Part shown: positions 14,121-28,000 of the stretch, in pieces
Layout: each line of letters begins with the position of its first letter
How positions within the stretch are numbered: the first letter of the stretch is position 1
Assembly: GCF_017591425.1 (NCBI RefSeq)
Contig: NW_024465369.1
Span: 23,218,501-23,282,500 of the forward strand
DNA: 64,000 bases
DNA from: Ochotona curzoniae
Taxonomy: Eukaryota > Chordata > Mammalia > Lagomorpha > Ochotonidae
Reading direction: 5' to 3'
Translations under genes and position numbers: made by a program
The notes under the pieces: generated by a model
What the model was told of the DNA's origin: nothing
The model's input: only the letters and a program-made list of their open reading frames with translations
Databases searched by the model: none

Positions 14121-17100
14121 CTTTAGAAGAGCTGTATTTTTAGACAGTTACAGTACATATTTCATTAGTATCCAAGTCATAAATTCCAGAACAGCGCAGG
14201 ATGTGTAGAAATTGCAAGATTCAGTTTCCTAGAATCATGAGTATGATCTAAAAAGATGTTGGCTTTTGAAGGAGGCGCCTGAGTCTAATTTTCAATGCAG
14301 ATTCTCCTGCTCTCTCAAAACAGCCTTTTCCACAGGCTGTTGTGACACCTGCTGGCAAAAGCAAGCTGATTAACCACATGATTTTTCCTTTCCTAACTTC
14401 CTGCAGAGGCCCTTGGACCATGCATAGCCTTGCATCCTTATACCTCTCCTGATTTAGGGTATATGTTGTTTGGTTACAGAGAATGGAATGGGCATAAATG
14501 AACAATTCTCTCAAACAACATTGTACAGATGAAGTGGAAAAAAAAAAAAAGCCCACATGCTAGACTGTAGCCTAAATGTGGTTCTAAATACAGCTAGCAA
14601 TGAATGCTGGGTATTGAAAAGAATGCTAAGTTTAGCCCAAATCTTCATTAAATAACATATGGCAATAGTTTTTATCCAGCAAGTTTTAAACTGGGAGCTA
14701 GGAACAGCTTTTGTGTTTGTTTGTTAAAGAGTTTGAGCTTATTTTAGTGCTCTTCTGATTATCGAGGAAGGACTTCTCTGGATCTAGATTAGTTTGAAGA
14801 ATATAAACGCATGGATTAAACAGAAGAAATGGCCATCTTCAGGGCTTAAACTAATACAATTGAACATAGAACACAGTCAATGGAGAAAACAAAACAAAAC
14901 CAGCAACCAAATAAATAGAGCCTTCCCACATAACTGATGCACTAAAAGATGCTGAGCCTTCTTGGAGTGAGTGTCTTGCATAACAAACCCCAAGTAGGAT
15001 CGGCAAAATCACCTGTTATGGAAGAAATGAAGGCGCATCTCTGACTCTGATTATTCATGGATCTTTCTCTTTCTTTGTCCCAGTTCTGGTATATGACTGG
15101 TGTCCCATCTCTCCACCTGTGGGAATACAAAATAGTCTAAGTTCTTCTCTCCTTTGCATGCTCTGTCTCCAGTAAGATTCATGGAGCTTTAAGCCATGCA
15201 CCAGAGTGATACTATTACATGAGATTTAAAAGCACTCATTAATTAACCACACAAGAAAATAAGATGGGGATCTGTTTACTATTAGGAAATGTGAAATGTT
15301 TGAAAAAATACATTTACCCTGGTTTACAATATATTCTTGTATCCAAACTTCACATAGTCCCCCATAAATATGTATAATTCCTAAAATTTTTTTAAAATAA
15401 AAAGCCACTCATGTGTAGAATAGTAATTATCTATATTGCATACTTAAAACTTTTCTAAAATAGTGAATTTCAAGCTATTTATTCTCATCACAAAAGCAAA
15501 CACATAAAAAGTGAAGGGGATATGTTTATGATATGTTTATATATAGACTGTGGTGGTGCTTTCTTAGGTAAAGACCTAAAAATGCTCAGGTCTTTAGTTA
15601 GGAAAATGAACATTTATAAGTATTTGAATGCTATTTTACAAAATGACCAGTAAGATTTATTGCAATCATTTTGCAAATAAAACATATCAAGCATAATTGA
15701 ATGCAAATTAGTCCAAGTTCCTACCGCAATTCATCCTTGGCTTCTTCTTCCTGAATTCCTATCCACCAATTTGAACCGAACTTGGAGAGCTGTTAAAGAA
15801 AATGAAGTGTCAGTGCTTATTCCACTTGTTTTCCCTTTTCACTACTAATATTGATGGGGTTGCTACTGAAAACTTTCTGTTCCCGAGTATTTTATCTGAC
15901 GATCTAAGGAAGAGCATGTTGAGAAAACCTGAAACTTCTTTATTCTAAAATATTCCTTCCTCATTTGTAAGGCAAATTGGAATCAAACAATGGCACAGTT
16001 TATCCCCAGGCGCTTGGATGTGGCAAGTGGGCAAAGTGGCTGATTAACCCACTGTGCCACAATGACCACCCCCAGATGCCTTTTGTGACTAAACAAGTTG
16101 GTGGTTTATCCTCTCAGTTATTTACAGAAGTACACTGCAGCTATCACAACGATTTCAAGACCTGCTCAAGGCAGAAACACTTGAGGAGTATTTGTGATTC
16201 TGATTTTTATGTATTGGTTTGATTGTTAAGCTTTAAACAACATTCAAATAGATATAACACAAGATTAAAGAATACTTCAGAATTATCAGGGCTTGAGAAC
16301 TAGAACCCTTTATGTATTTCATTAACATTACATCATTATTAATCTTTGGGAGTGAAATACCACACATATTCACATACATAAATTAGGGCAGATGTAATAT
16401 TGGCCTTACCACCCAGGAAATTGAACTGCCCTCTTCAACTATTAAGGGGGAAGTGGCAGGCCGAGTTTCTCTAAGACATCTAAATCAGTATGCTTTACAA
16501 CACATGTGCGCTCTCTGGATAATGTCTGTGTTAAAATGTAACTTAATTTTTGTATACTAAAGATTTGTTAATTTGGAAGTATTATAAATTTCAGGTTGCA
16601 CTTTCATTTATTCCATAGAGACTTTAGAATACATTTTAAGATATGTTATCTTTCCTATATGAAGTCTAGGGCATGACACAACACAACCTCTAACACTCTA
16701 TTCCAACACTCTAACTTATACACAGGTATTTTTGTGCTTTAAATAGCACAGCGTTCAGCCATGTCAGCAATTTGAGAACAAAGCAGGTTGGAAGAACTGT
16801 AATTTTGGATCCCTGGGGTATTGTTTCATGGACATGTTCTTACATGCTGAATTTAGATTTTTGTTGTCAGGCTTTGTAATGTGTCCATTCAGATGGACTG
16901 TGGACTGAGTGGGAGAACCACCACAGTTTCATACAGTGTAAAGAAATCTTACGTGCACCACTAGTGGAAATCATGGCCTGACTGTTCACTGCCTTGATGA
17001 AGGACTGCTAAATGCAAATTGTAACTACTTCCAGTTAAGTGCCAGATTTATTACCACTTCAATTATAGTGTGGTGATCTTCCACATGGCACATCACAGCC

Positions 17101-20100
17101 CGTTGCAATATGGCACAAATCTTCATAGCACTCAGACTCAAATAGATAGTGGAAAAATGGATGCTGTGGATTTTGACTCAGGTATAAGGCCGCATGATAG
17201 AAGGCTTATTAATATGTGTTCATGTAAGAAAGTGATGTGAAGATGCACTTCAGAACATCAGTTGTGTTTTGTTATGTAAACAGCCATTATAGCTAGCATC
17301 GTGTGGGACAAACTCACCAAAAAGAGATAAAACACATCAGTCCATATATTAACCTATATCAATTTATTAACGTCTATGAATAATTAATCAATTAATTATG
17401 AAATCTAAGGAAGAACAACCTGTCATCTTTTAAATGTTTCTATCAAAACAAGGCAAAACTAAGTTATTTTAAGGCTTGAAAATTCTGTACTTTGGAGGAA
17501 GGCTGATATATTTGATATCTATTTTCAGAAATGTTTAAATTATATGAAAAATATAATGGTAAATCTAATTTCATTTACCAAGATGATATACTCAGTGTTG
17601 GCTTGTTTATAAGATGTACAGGGGCACCATAAGTACCACCATCACCACTAACAACCCAAAATGCTCCACATGGCCACAAATTGTGCAAAATCAAAATCTT
17701 GGGAATCTATGGCTTTCTTCTTTCTAAGTTCATAGCAAGGTAATAGACCAAATGTGTATATTTCTCCTAAGTGTACATATTGAAACCCTAATCCCCAGAA
17801 TGAAGAATTAGGAATTAAGTGAGGCCTTTGGAGTAGGGAGAAGTAATCAGATCCTCAGGCCAGAGTCCTTGAGAATGGAATTAGTACCCTTATTAAAGGG
17901 ATTCCAAGAGACCCCTTTCCCTTTTGCCACGTGGGGACATAGTGAAAGGAAAGCTGTATCTCAGCCAGGCAGTGAACCCTTACTAGACACCAAATGGATC
18001 AGCACCTAGGTCTTGGGCTTTCACCTCCAAAACTGAGAGAAAATTGTTTCTGTGGCACCCAGACGGTGATTTTCTGCTCTAGTAGCCTGAGTGGACTGAC
18101 GCATCGCCCTTGCCCTTTCTCAGTTTGTACTTCTTATACTCTCCAATAGTTTTCTTTTGTAGCACAGTGCGTGGTCAGTGGTTTACCTGTAACACTGACA
18201 GGGAATTCTACATTAACTTGGTCACAGGCTCAGCCATAATTTTGCCACAAGACACCAGGATGTTTGTTTGATTTGAGTTCAGAGTTCTCAGCTAGATCAT
18301 GTCACCAGCAAGACTTTTCAAACTGCTAAATCCATGCTGAGTTACCACTCTCTTATAGTAGATGTTAACTCTGTCACCTCCAGTGGCTGTCCATACCCCA
18401 AACATGAAGAGGTAAATTGAGAGGAAACATGAAGATAGAACATCTACAAAGGTTCAGAGGAGAGATAAGTGCTGCTGGAAAGATTAAAGAAGCCTTTCAT
18501 TGTTCATATTGGTGGCCATCTTTTGTGGAAGGATTTTAAAACTAGCATTTTAATGCAAATATTGTGTTCTTAGGTGCCCTGTATCTGAATACAGCTGTTC
18601 TGCTGACATAGGCAGCACTGTTCAGGGTTTTTAAATCACCTTCTAAGTCAGAAAGCTTGGCTTCCCCTAAATATCCTAAAACTTAGCTGCTGTGTAATCA
18701 AGTTGCTCAAATTTAGAGTCTTGGCCTTCTCATGTATAAAACGAACTAATGATAGACCTCCTACAGAGGGTTTTGGAAAATATTACATGGGTTTAAATGC
18801 TAGAAGTTGTCATAGTGCTTAACATGGTAATGGTCAGTATTGGCTAAGTAGCTGCTCTTTTGGGGATGTGCACTTTGCATATTGATAGACTGTCCCCTAG
18901 TTACTGCTGCCTAAGGGATGGAGATTGGCATCAGGCTGAAGAAACAATGTATTTCCTTTGATTTGGCTTGAGTGTTAGTTTTGGGCTTGAGTGTTTCATT
19001 TGTAGGAGTGGAAGGGTGGAAAACATCTTGCATCTAGACAGCATTCCACCTTACACATCTTAATCTCTGTGGGACAGTGGGATTGCCACCTAACCTCTAT
19101 GCTTCTCAGCTTTCCCATCAAAACATAGTGGGAGACCTCAGATGCATCAGCCTCATGGGCTGCTTGTGCAACAGACAGCATAGACAGATGATAAAACGCC
19201 ATGAACTGTAAATGCAAAAATTTATTCTCTGCAACCTCTTGAAGCTTTAGGACTCAGAACTTTATTTGAGCAGTGAACTTACAAAGTTTAAGATTAGTCT
19301 TTATCTTAACTTGAAAGCTACTTCCCATTTTCTGTATATACCTTCCACAATTCAGAAGGAAGAAATATTTGAAAATTTAAAACTATTCCCCTACCCTTGT
19401 ACTGCCAGTCTCTCATATGCCCAATTAAGTGTTATTTTCCTTCATGGCATTTATTTAACTTCTGTTTCTCTAATGTATTCTATAATTCTGCTTACTTGTA
19501 TTGATTAGGTCTTTCTTTCCAGATTAGACTGTCAGGTGTTGGAGGGCAGGAATTTTTGTCGGTTTTGATCACTGATAGAACTTAATCCCTAGAAGGTTCT
19601 TAATAAATATGTGTGGAATGAGCAAAGGAACCTCACAAAATAATAGAACTCCATTTACTCACCATTGTTGCTAACAAAGACTGAAGAGAAGCAAACTGAC
19701 TAAGCAAGATAGTAAATCTCTGTTATTTTCTTATCTCTATGATAGGAAGAAAATCTTAAGAAAAATCTAGGGCTTATATGCCACCACTTCTCCCCAGGAC
19801 AGAAGCAGATGCTACATTTTGTATTTTCCCCAATGAATTGCATGCAAATACCGCTCTTATTTTCCTGAGGATGAATTCTTGCTCATGTGCAGAATGAATT
19901 GTGAGAATATCACTGCGCAGCCAGCCACAGGCAAACTCAAAGGAGGACCACTCCGAGGGATAGGTTTGGAAAAGGTACTCTGCATCATGATAGAAGAGCC
20001 AAGGTGCATCTGACCAAAGAGAAGAAGCAACACAAGTGATGCCAAAACTTGGAGAGGGACAACATGGACTCTAAATAAGGTATGCTAGACTTCAAATAAG

Positions 20101-23100
20101 ATATGCTGTGTTTGATCTGCATTTGTAATTTGTTCCCTCGACATTTTGAAATGTGCACTAAATATTTATCTACACACATATGTAAATATATATTTTTCTC
20201 ATTTTCCTTGGTCTAAGTCATACTGTAAAGCTTCACTGTTATCTTAACATCAAGGATATATGCATATTTTAAAATCATGGCATGAAAATAGAGGGATTCT
20301 GTGCTGCTAGCCTTCAACCATGTTTAATGGCCACTAATTTTTATTATAAAGTTGAACTTAAGTAAAAAGAGACTCGACTGGAGGAATGTAGTAACAGAAT
20401 AATGGTACATAGGGGCACTTCTATGATATATAGTTAAGAATGTAGTAACTGCAAGAATGGTGCTTACCAAATTGGTACCAGGATGGAATCGTGGGTTTCA
20501 CATCTGCAAAGTAAAAGCAAACAGCCTTAACTGACCTTTCTTTGTAGGTGCATTGTCCCTGATTTCCTTTAATGGTAGCCACACTTTTTGGTACTCTACT
20601 TTTAAAAAACATTTAACAAAAAGCTAGGTACCTGTGCTGTCAGGATAGTATGGTTCCTTCTCATATTGGAGGAGAAGGAACCAGTGAACCTTTGGGTGAA
20701 GAAAGGAAGGGTATGAATGTTCTTGAAGGGCTTTGTGGATGGCACACATTACTCATCTTACAAGTCTTACTGTTTGATGCTAAAGTGAAAATGACATTTC
20801 CCCCAGACTCTATGTGCACAGTGAAATATTCTTTCATGTTGTCTGGCTCCCTTCATTCCGAAGCAATGAATTTGGGACACTGCACTGGTGTTATCATTTC
20901 TCCTTGACCTGTGATCCAATTTTTGCTGATGCGTTGAAATTTACTTCATCATTCAGGTTGTTGGAATTATGTGGTTCAGGGTACTTAGCTTTTAGGTCTG
21001 AAAATCTTCAATTTGGCGTACTGTATACTACTGGGAATCAAACAGATGGGAAAGATCTTATTTTTTACCTCTTGGAATTTTGCATATCCATTCACGTTTG
21101 GAACCACAGTGCATGGGCAGCAATGTTTTGTTTGCCTTATACACGGCACAGTTTCTTATATCTTCTTCAAAGTAAGTATTGTCTAAAAATGAAGAGACAA
21201 CCTGCAGCAGATGAAGTTCGTTATTTCTTAATGACGAATCCCCCACAAGAAAATTGCACAAGATCAGAAAGGCAGCCCTGTTTTTAGCCAACATGAACTT
21301 CCAGTGGAAGCTTCACAATTCCAATTAGTGAAGAACCAGGTAGTAAATTTTAAGGATTGTTTTGCCTAAAAGTGATTATGCTAGATGCTCCTCCAGAAGG
21401 AACAAAACAGATGCATGCTTCATTCTGAACTTGCATTATTTTACTAACTGGCAGGATGTCTAGCTAGAGGATTAAGGGTAAACCTGGAGGCTCAGGGAAA
21501 TATCACAATTCAGATGTCCATTATTTTACATAGATGTTAAGCTCCCAGTCTGGAATAACTGAACTCTAAGCCATAGCTAGCTTTCTTTAGGAAACTATCC
21601 CTTACTTTCCTTAGGTGAGTACATTTCTTACCTCATGTATGCAAACAAGACATTAAAGAATCAGCCTTCTTTACCACTTAATGACTACCTGACATAACAG
21701 TGGATGGGTTATAAGCAAAATTGGGACAAAATTGGGGGGGAAAAGAGGATTTAAAAATATTTATTTGCTTAGCTTAAAAAAGGGGGCGTGATGCTATAGC
21801 CTGGTGGCTAAATTCTTGCCTTGCACGCACCAAGATCCCATATGAAAACTGGTTCATGTGCCAGCTGTACTACTTCCCATTCAGCTCCCTGCTTGTGGCC
21901 TGAGAGAACAGTGGAGGATGGCCCAAAGCCTTGGGACCCTGCACCTACATAGGAGACCTAGAAGAAGCTGCTGGCTCCTGATTTTGGATAAGCTTAGCTC
22001 TGTCCATTGCAGCCACTTGGGGAGTGAAGCAGTAGACTGAACATCTTTCTGTCTCTCCTTCTCTTTGTAAATCTGACTTTCCAATAAAAATAAACTCATT
22101 TTTTTTTTTTTTAAAAAAAGGCTTATTTATTTAATTTAAAAGGCAAATGTGAGAAGGAAGCTGGGCTGTGCCAGGCTGGAACCAATGGCCTGGAATTCAG
22201 TCTGACTTCAACTAATTTAAAAGTTTAAATTGGGGAATGACTTGAGTTTGAATTCAGTTTTGTCAGTGTAGAATAGAGAGGAACTCAGTGTGGGGCAGTG
22301 CTTTATGGCTAATCTCATTTAATCTGAACCAAATCGCTCACTCTTACCCTATTGCTAATGAGTTTGTTTTTCTTAAACAAAATGAAGTATTCTCAAGCCC
22401 TAGGTATCACTTTTTGTTTTTCAAATGCTACATTGTCAGTAACCACTCAATTCTGCTCTATTGTGGCTGCCATCCATGAGGTAGATTAACTCTGCTGTAC
22501 CTGTTTCATTTTCTGGTCTTTCGTTTCCTCATCAATGATTTGGGTGAAAGGAATTGAGTGATCTCTAAGATTTCTTCCCACTCTCTATTCTTGAAAGTCT
22601 TTCCAAAAATGCTATATTGGAATGAAAATGTTATTCTTCCTTTTTTTATACTAATGTGCTGTTATCAGTATTTTTGTTCCCATTGGGTATATACAGCAGT
22701 CTTTATCCATTCATCCATCTCTATATCCTTTCTTGGCCACAGATTTGCAGCCATCTGTGTCCTCTGCTGGTCTTTACTATTTCAAAGTTTGGTTGGCCTT
22801 ATTTTGCCAAATGGGAGATGCAACATTTTGGCTTTGGAGTCAAATAACCTGTCTGCAAATTTTCACACTCTGATGTATTGTTCTAGACAAAATATTGAAT
22901 CCCCTTCATTATTACTGTACTGGATTATAATACAGATGAAATGACAGCACACAGCAGTGCATTCAGATCCATGTTAGGAACAGTGAAAGGTCTACGTTTC
23001 TAAGAACTGATTCAATCCCCCCTGTCAGCATCAACTAATCCTGGTAGATGAAACAAACTACCTGGATATTTTCGCATGCTCTGTAGGTTGGATCCCATTT

Positions 23101-24985
23101 AGGTCTGGAATCTGGCATCAGCATTTTTACTGTCACATCGAGGAGCCTATGAGAACTCCTCAATGCATTTAAAGAAAAAAAAATGCAATAGTGAGTTCTC
23201 TTTTTTACTGACATTTCCAAGGATGAGGCTAAGTGAAAATGCAAAAAACTTTCTTTTCTTTCTAAAATATTTGCTCTGGCCAGGAAGAAGGTGATATTTC
23301 TGAGGCTGCCATCTCTGTCCTTTCAGAGTGAGATAAACTGCTGCTTCTCACTGTGACAAATGATGGTCCCCCAGTGCCAGCAGCCAGGCACTATATTTGA
23401 GAGTGAAGCTGGGTTCAAAGAAGTCTGGGGTTGTTTGAAAGTACACCTGCTCCTTTAACTGAGGAACTCTGCTAACATGCAAGATGGTTTGTGGGCAGGT
23501 GTTTGAGATTTTCATTCCTTTTCAGGATGAGACTCTAAAGTGTTCTCAGAAGACTGGTTTAGTTCTCCCAAGATCTTTCCAAAATTACTCTTCTGGTGCC
23601 AACGTCTGGCATAGTTTTGTTGTAGGAAATATTGTTATTATTTCTAGGTTTTCTGGGCTGGTTCTGGGCCTCTTGGAGTTCATCTCTTCTCTAGTTAGGC
23701 AAGACTTACAGGAGTTCTGTCAGACCATTCCCAAGAGCCAGAATTCAGTGGGTTTCTTTTATTAAATCCAATCCAGAACTGCCTTTCTTCTGTCCTAGAG
23801 AGAAGACATAAAACACTGTGTTTCCTGTTGAACTCAAACATTATATAATAGTCAAAATAAATGTTAAAGTATTTATGTGTGCAGGAAGGAAGCTGATGCT
23901 GCTGGTTAAGGACTGATCAAACCAACAGCTATTTATTGAACATATTTTATGTACAAAATGCTCTGCTACCCAGTGTGTGGGGAGAAAACATAGCCTTCCA
24001 ATTCTATATCTTTTGGTTTGTGTGGGCTGTTCACTAGTGATGCATAGTTGGTAGACAGTCCACCCATACTGGGAACCTGAGTTTCTAATCAGGAATGGCA
24101 ATGTCTTTGGATCAAAACAAGAACAAATAAAATCTAATTGGAAAGAGATTTTGGAACAGCTCTTCTTAGATGATTTTTAAAAACTACTTTACTGTGTATT
24201 TACTGTATTACCAAACTACTTAATAGTGATTTCATTTGTTCAGTATTCACAGATTTTTCTGAAAGTTAGTCACCACCAACTCTACTTAATAAAGGCTACA
24301 CAGTGGGGGTTTTCTTGGATCCCAGCACAAATCATTGTACAACAAATCAGCCTGAGCCATGGTAGATTAACCCCAGCAGTCACCATTGGTTTAGAGTTGG
24401 CAAGAAGTTCAACAGAGAATCATCTTCCCTCCTATTAGGCAGAGTACAAATATGTCAAGCCACAGAGTACTCAATAAATCAAGCAATAAAGCCTAATTGT
24501 ACAATGAACTGTCTCGCCAGGATAATTTTCTGAGTATAATTTTGAAGAATTAAAGATTTAAAAGATTCAGAAGTCCTGACAGATGCTTTATTTTCCTTAG
24601 TGCAGGAAGCCAGCCTGTTCGGAAGCATCACTGCTCAGATATTGGAGCTCCTCTGCCTGAAAAATACAAATTGAGGTCAGATGCCACATCCAAAATTGGA
24701 GCCAACACAGGTCCTTGGTTGGTCACTGTCATGATGACAACTTACACCAAAGGTGGCATAAAGGGACAGTGACCACCTGGAGGTTAAGCCAGGCAGGACA
24801 GCGACCACCTGGAGGTTAAGCCAGACACATTAATCTCCATGGGAGAGTGTAAAAACCTCCCATCCAATTTTTTAGTTCTTTCCCCATTGAATTCAAGGCT
24901 TTCTATTTTTCCTGCTATATATTGGTTCCTAGATGATGGATTAGAATTTGTTTTCTCTTCATTTCCTAAAGTTGTATAATATTCA

Positions 24986-25027
<42 letters not shown>

Positions 25028-28000
25028 TTAATGGGCTCCCCTGGTATTCCAGGCAAACAGTAACACTTGGTGGCTCCATGGTTAGAAGCTGAAGATTAAT
25101 CATTTGACAGATGCCTGGCACTAAATACTGATAAAAAGTTCAAGAGTAGAATTTACATTAAAAAGTGACATAATCACATCCAATATTTTTCAATTTTTAG
25201 GGCTAAAACTTTTAAAAAGTTAACATTTGACTTTTTAAAAAAGATTATTTTTTAATGGAAAGGCAGATATACGGAGAGGAGGAGAGACAGAGAGCAAGAT
25301 CTTCTATCTGATGGTTCACTCCCCAAGTGACCGCAACGGCTGGAGCTGAGCCAATCTGAAGCTAGGAGCCAGGAGCTCTTCTGGGTCTCCCCTGTAGGTG
25401 CAGGATCCCAAGGCTTTGGGCCATCCTCAACTGCTTTCCCAGTCCACAAGCAGGGAGCTGGATGGGATGCGGGACCACTGGGATTAGAACTGGCAAGGCG
25501 AGGACCTTAACCACTGTGCTATCGTGCAGGGCCCAGCATTTTACTTTAAATGCAAATGGGGAAGCAGTTTGCAAGTGATTGTTTGCTACAGCAAACCTAA
25601 CTGATATTCAAGGGCAAAGTGTGAAGAGCATTTTGCAAGAGGCTAAAGTAATGAAGCCCAATACAGCCTGGAGCTGTGGAGACTCACTATTCCTTGATGT
25701 GAGGTCCCGTGGCTGGCTGATAATCCAGTTGAACAGAAGCTTCCTACATGTTCTTTCAGTCTTAGTGTGACTCAGCAGTTTGGTGTGAGTCCAGAGAGTT
25801 CTGTATTAATGAGTATGATGTTCAGCCAGCCTCTGCAGCCATTCTCAGGCCAGTGCTTCTAATTGTCACCAATAATTCTGTGAGCAATTAACATGTGTTC
25901 TCAAGAAAAGGGATTCATAGTCAGTGAAAATGCTTGCTTCTAAAGGCCTTCATAATGAGAACCTACATGACATTAACAAGATTATACAGCGTATGGTTGC
26001 ATTTAATCATTCAACTTCTTCTTTACCCCATAGAACACTCTATGAGATCAAGATTAGAACACTCTATGAGATCAAGATCATTTTATATATATTGAAGATG
26101 AATAAATTGATAAGTATTATATATTCACCATTTTATAAGAGATTCCTACAAGGACATATATGCAAAAGTCAGTATTTTCTTCATGAAACAGTCTTGCATT
26201 ATCTCTGGGGTTCAGGCAAGTGTTTTACAGAGAGGGCTTGGCACTGGCTTCCTGGCTTACCTGTGTTTTCATTGGATGAAGGTACGCAGCGTGGAGGCAC
26301 ACTGCCCTTCAGCAAAGACGTCCTCAGGACAGAGTTGTGTCTGTTGTGTGACTGACTGTGTCCCCCCCCAAATGAAAGCTGACTGACAAGAATGTTCTAG
26401 AGAAAGAGGCTAAGGGAAGGAACAGCTTACAAAAAGAAGACAGGATGGCTTCTTTGAGTGTAGAGTAGACCAGGTCTGCATTGGCTCTAATTCCAAAATG
26501 GTGGGAAGCCAACTTGAGGCTTATGAGCAACTTGAATATTAAAACTACCTTTTGGCTGAGGAATGGGCTTTCTCCCAAGTTATGAGCATTCTGCAACTGG
26601 AAGGAATTATGCAGGCACAGAGTGACCATGGGAATGTGCTGGAAGGAATTTCTGCCCTGGGTGGGAGGTATCACAAGACCTTTTAGATTTCTTCCAGTGT
26701 AAACTTAATTGAATTTCTAATTCCACAGAGTTAAACATTGTGTAAAATTTCCAGGATGGTTACAGATAACTGAATGCCTGTTTCCTTAAATGTACAATTA
26801 AGGGGCTAGATTGGAATTTTTAAAACAATCACTGGGATTCCTCTTTTTACAAACAAAGTTGAACATGACCTCCTATTACATACAAAGCAACACTCCCAAG
26901 TTTGGTAGAGGAGCTGACTTGAGGAAGACAAGACTTCAAATGGCAAAATCGTGATCACTTTGGTTCTAGTTTTATAAGATGAGGATGTTGTGTGACACAA
27001 ATACAAAACTAAATGTGTGTATGTATTTTCTTCCACAACTAATGGTTAGCTGGTTTTAGGCTTATAACAAATACTAGAATTTTAGACAAGTATTGGGGAA
27101 ACTCACCCCTAGGAAGTTATTACTGGGAGATGGAATATTCAACTGTAATTTTTTAAAAATTAACAAGTACTTACCGATTAAATTTTGAATGTAAAAGCTC
27201 ATTCACAAAATTCTCTTCCTCAACATGGGCAAAGCTTGCAAGATGAGCTCCAAATTCTTCACAAAATGCTTCAGCTTCTCTCCATGATCTTTTCATCAGG
27301 ACCTTTTCACTATGAAATACCTGCAGAATTAAAGATTCAACATAAGAGAAGTTTAATTCCTCTGAAGAATTAAATATTTGTCATTTTTTAATTAATACCT
27401 TGATTTGGTGAGAGGAAGTAACATTTATTGAGCGAGGATGTGTCTAGTCATGATAAACTATATGCTCATTTTACCTTTGTAATGCATTCATGAGTGTATG
27501 CTGAGAACTTCTTCCCCCTAAATCTCTTGTGTCTGCCAAATACTGGCTTTTCAACAAACATACATCTTGAGATGAGGAAAATCAAGCCAAGAGAGGTTAC
27601 AAATTTTAGGTCTTATAGCTAACACACGGCAGAGCTAGGATTAGATCCAAGATTCCTTGCTTACAGAATCTATGAACTTCCATCCCACCAGTGTGCATTC
27701 TGATCAATTAGAATTAGCTGAGCGATCATAGATCTGACTGATCCATGGCAGGGAATGAGAAATGAGACTTAGGACTTAGGACATGTCTCTCTGTAAATCC
27801 TGAGGTCTTAGCTGAGCTTGCAAATGTGCTCTGCATAGATTCTCTGCTGTTTCTCAGTTGTTCTCATGGTCACAGGAAGCAGACAGTTGAATGGAAGATC
27901 TGCTTTTGGCTTTCAGAAGGCATGAGGGACTGAACAGAACTCCTGATCTTGGGTTTCTGTACATCTCTCTATTTGAACTCCTCAGTATTAAGCCAGCATC

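Larger units (their letters stand above)
15790..19851 (-). other. PLA2R1 intron with MLT1-like LTR, MIR and LINE-2 relics
   Basis: Intron of 4062 bp inside CTLD5. Between 16080 and 17735 I see no recognisable element. Confidence 0.8.
23795..27174 (-). other. PLA2R1 intron with CSINE and CA repeat
   Basis: Intron of 3380 bp inside CTLD4. It contains short tandem duplications, a CA microsatellite and one CSINE. 25540-26030 and 26080-27174 hold nothing recognised. Confidence 0.8.

Noticed and set aside
20814..21287. 157-codon plus-strand open frame
   Set aside because: It covers the antisense of the exon at 21069-21201, which has clear splice sites and family identity on the minus strand.
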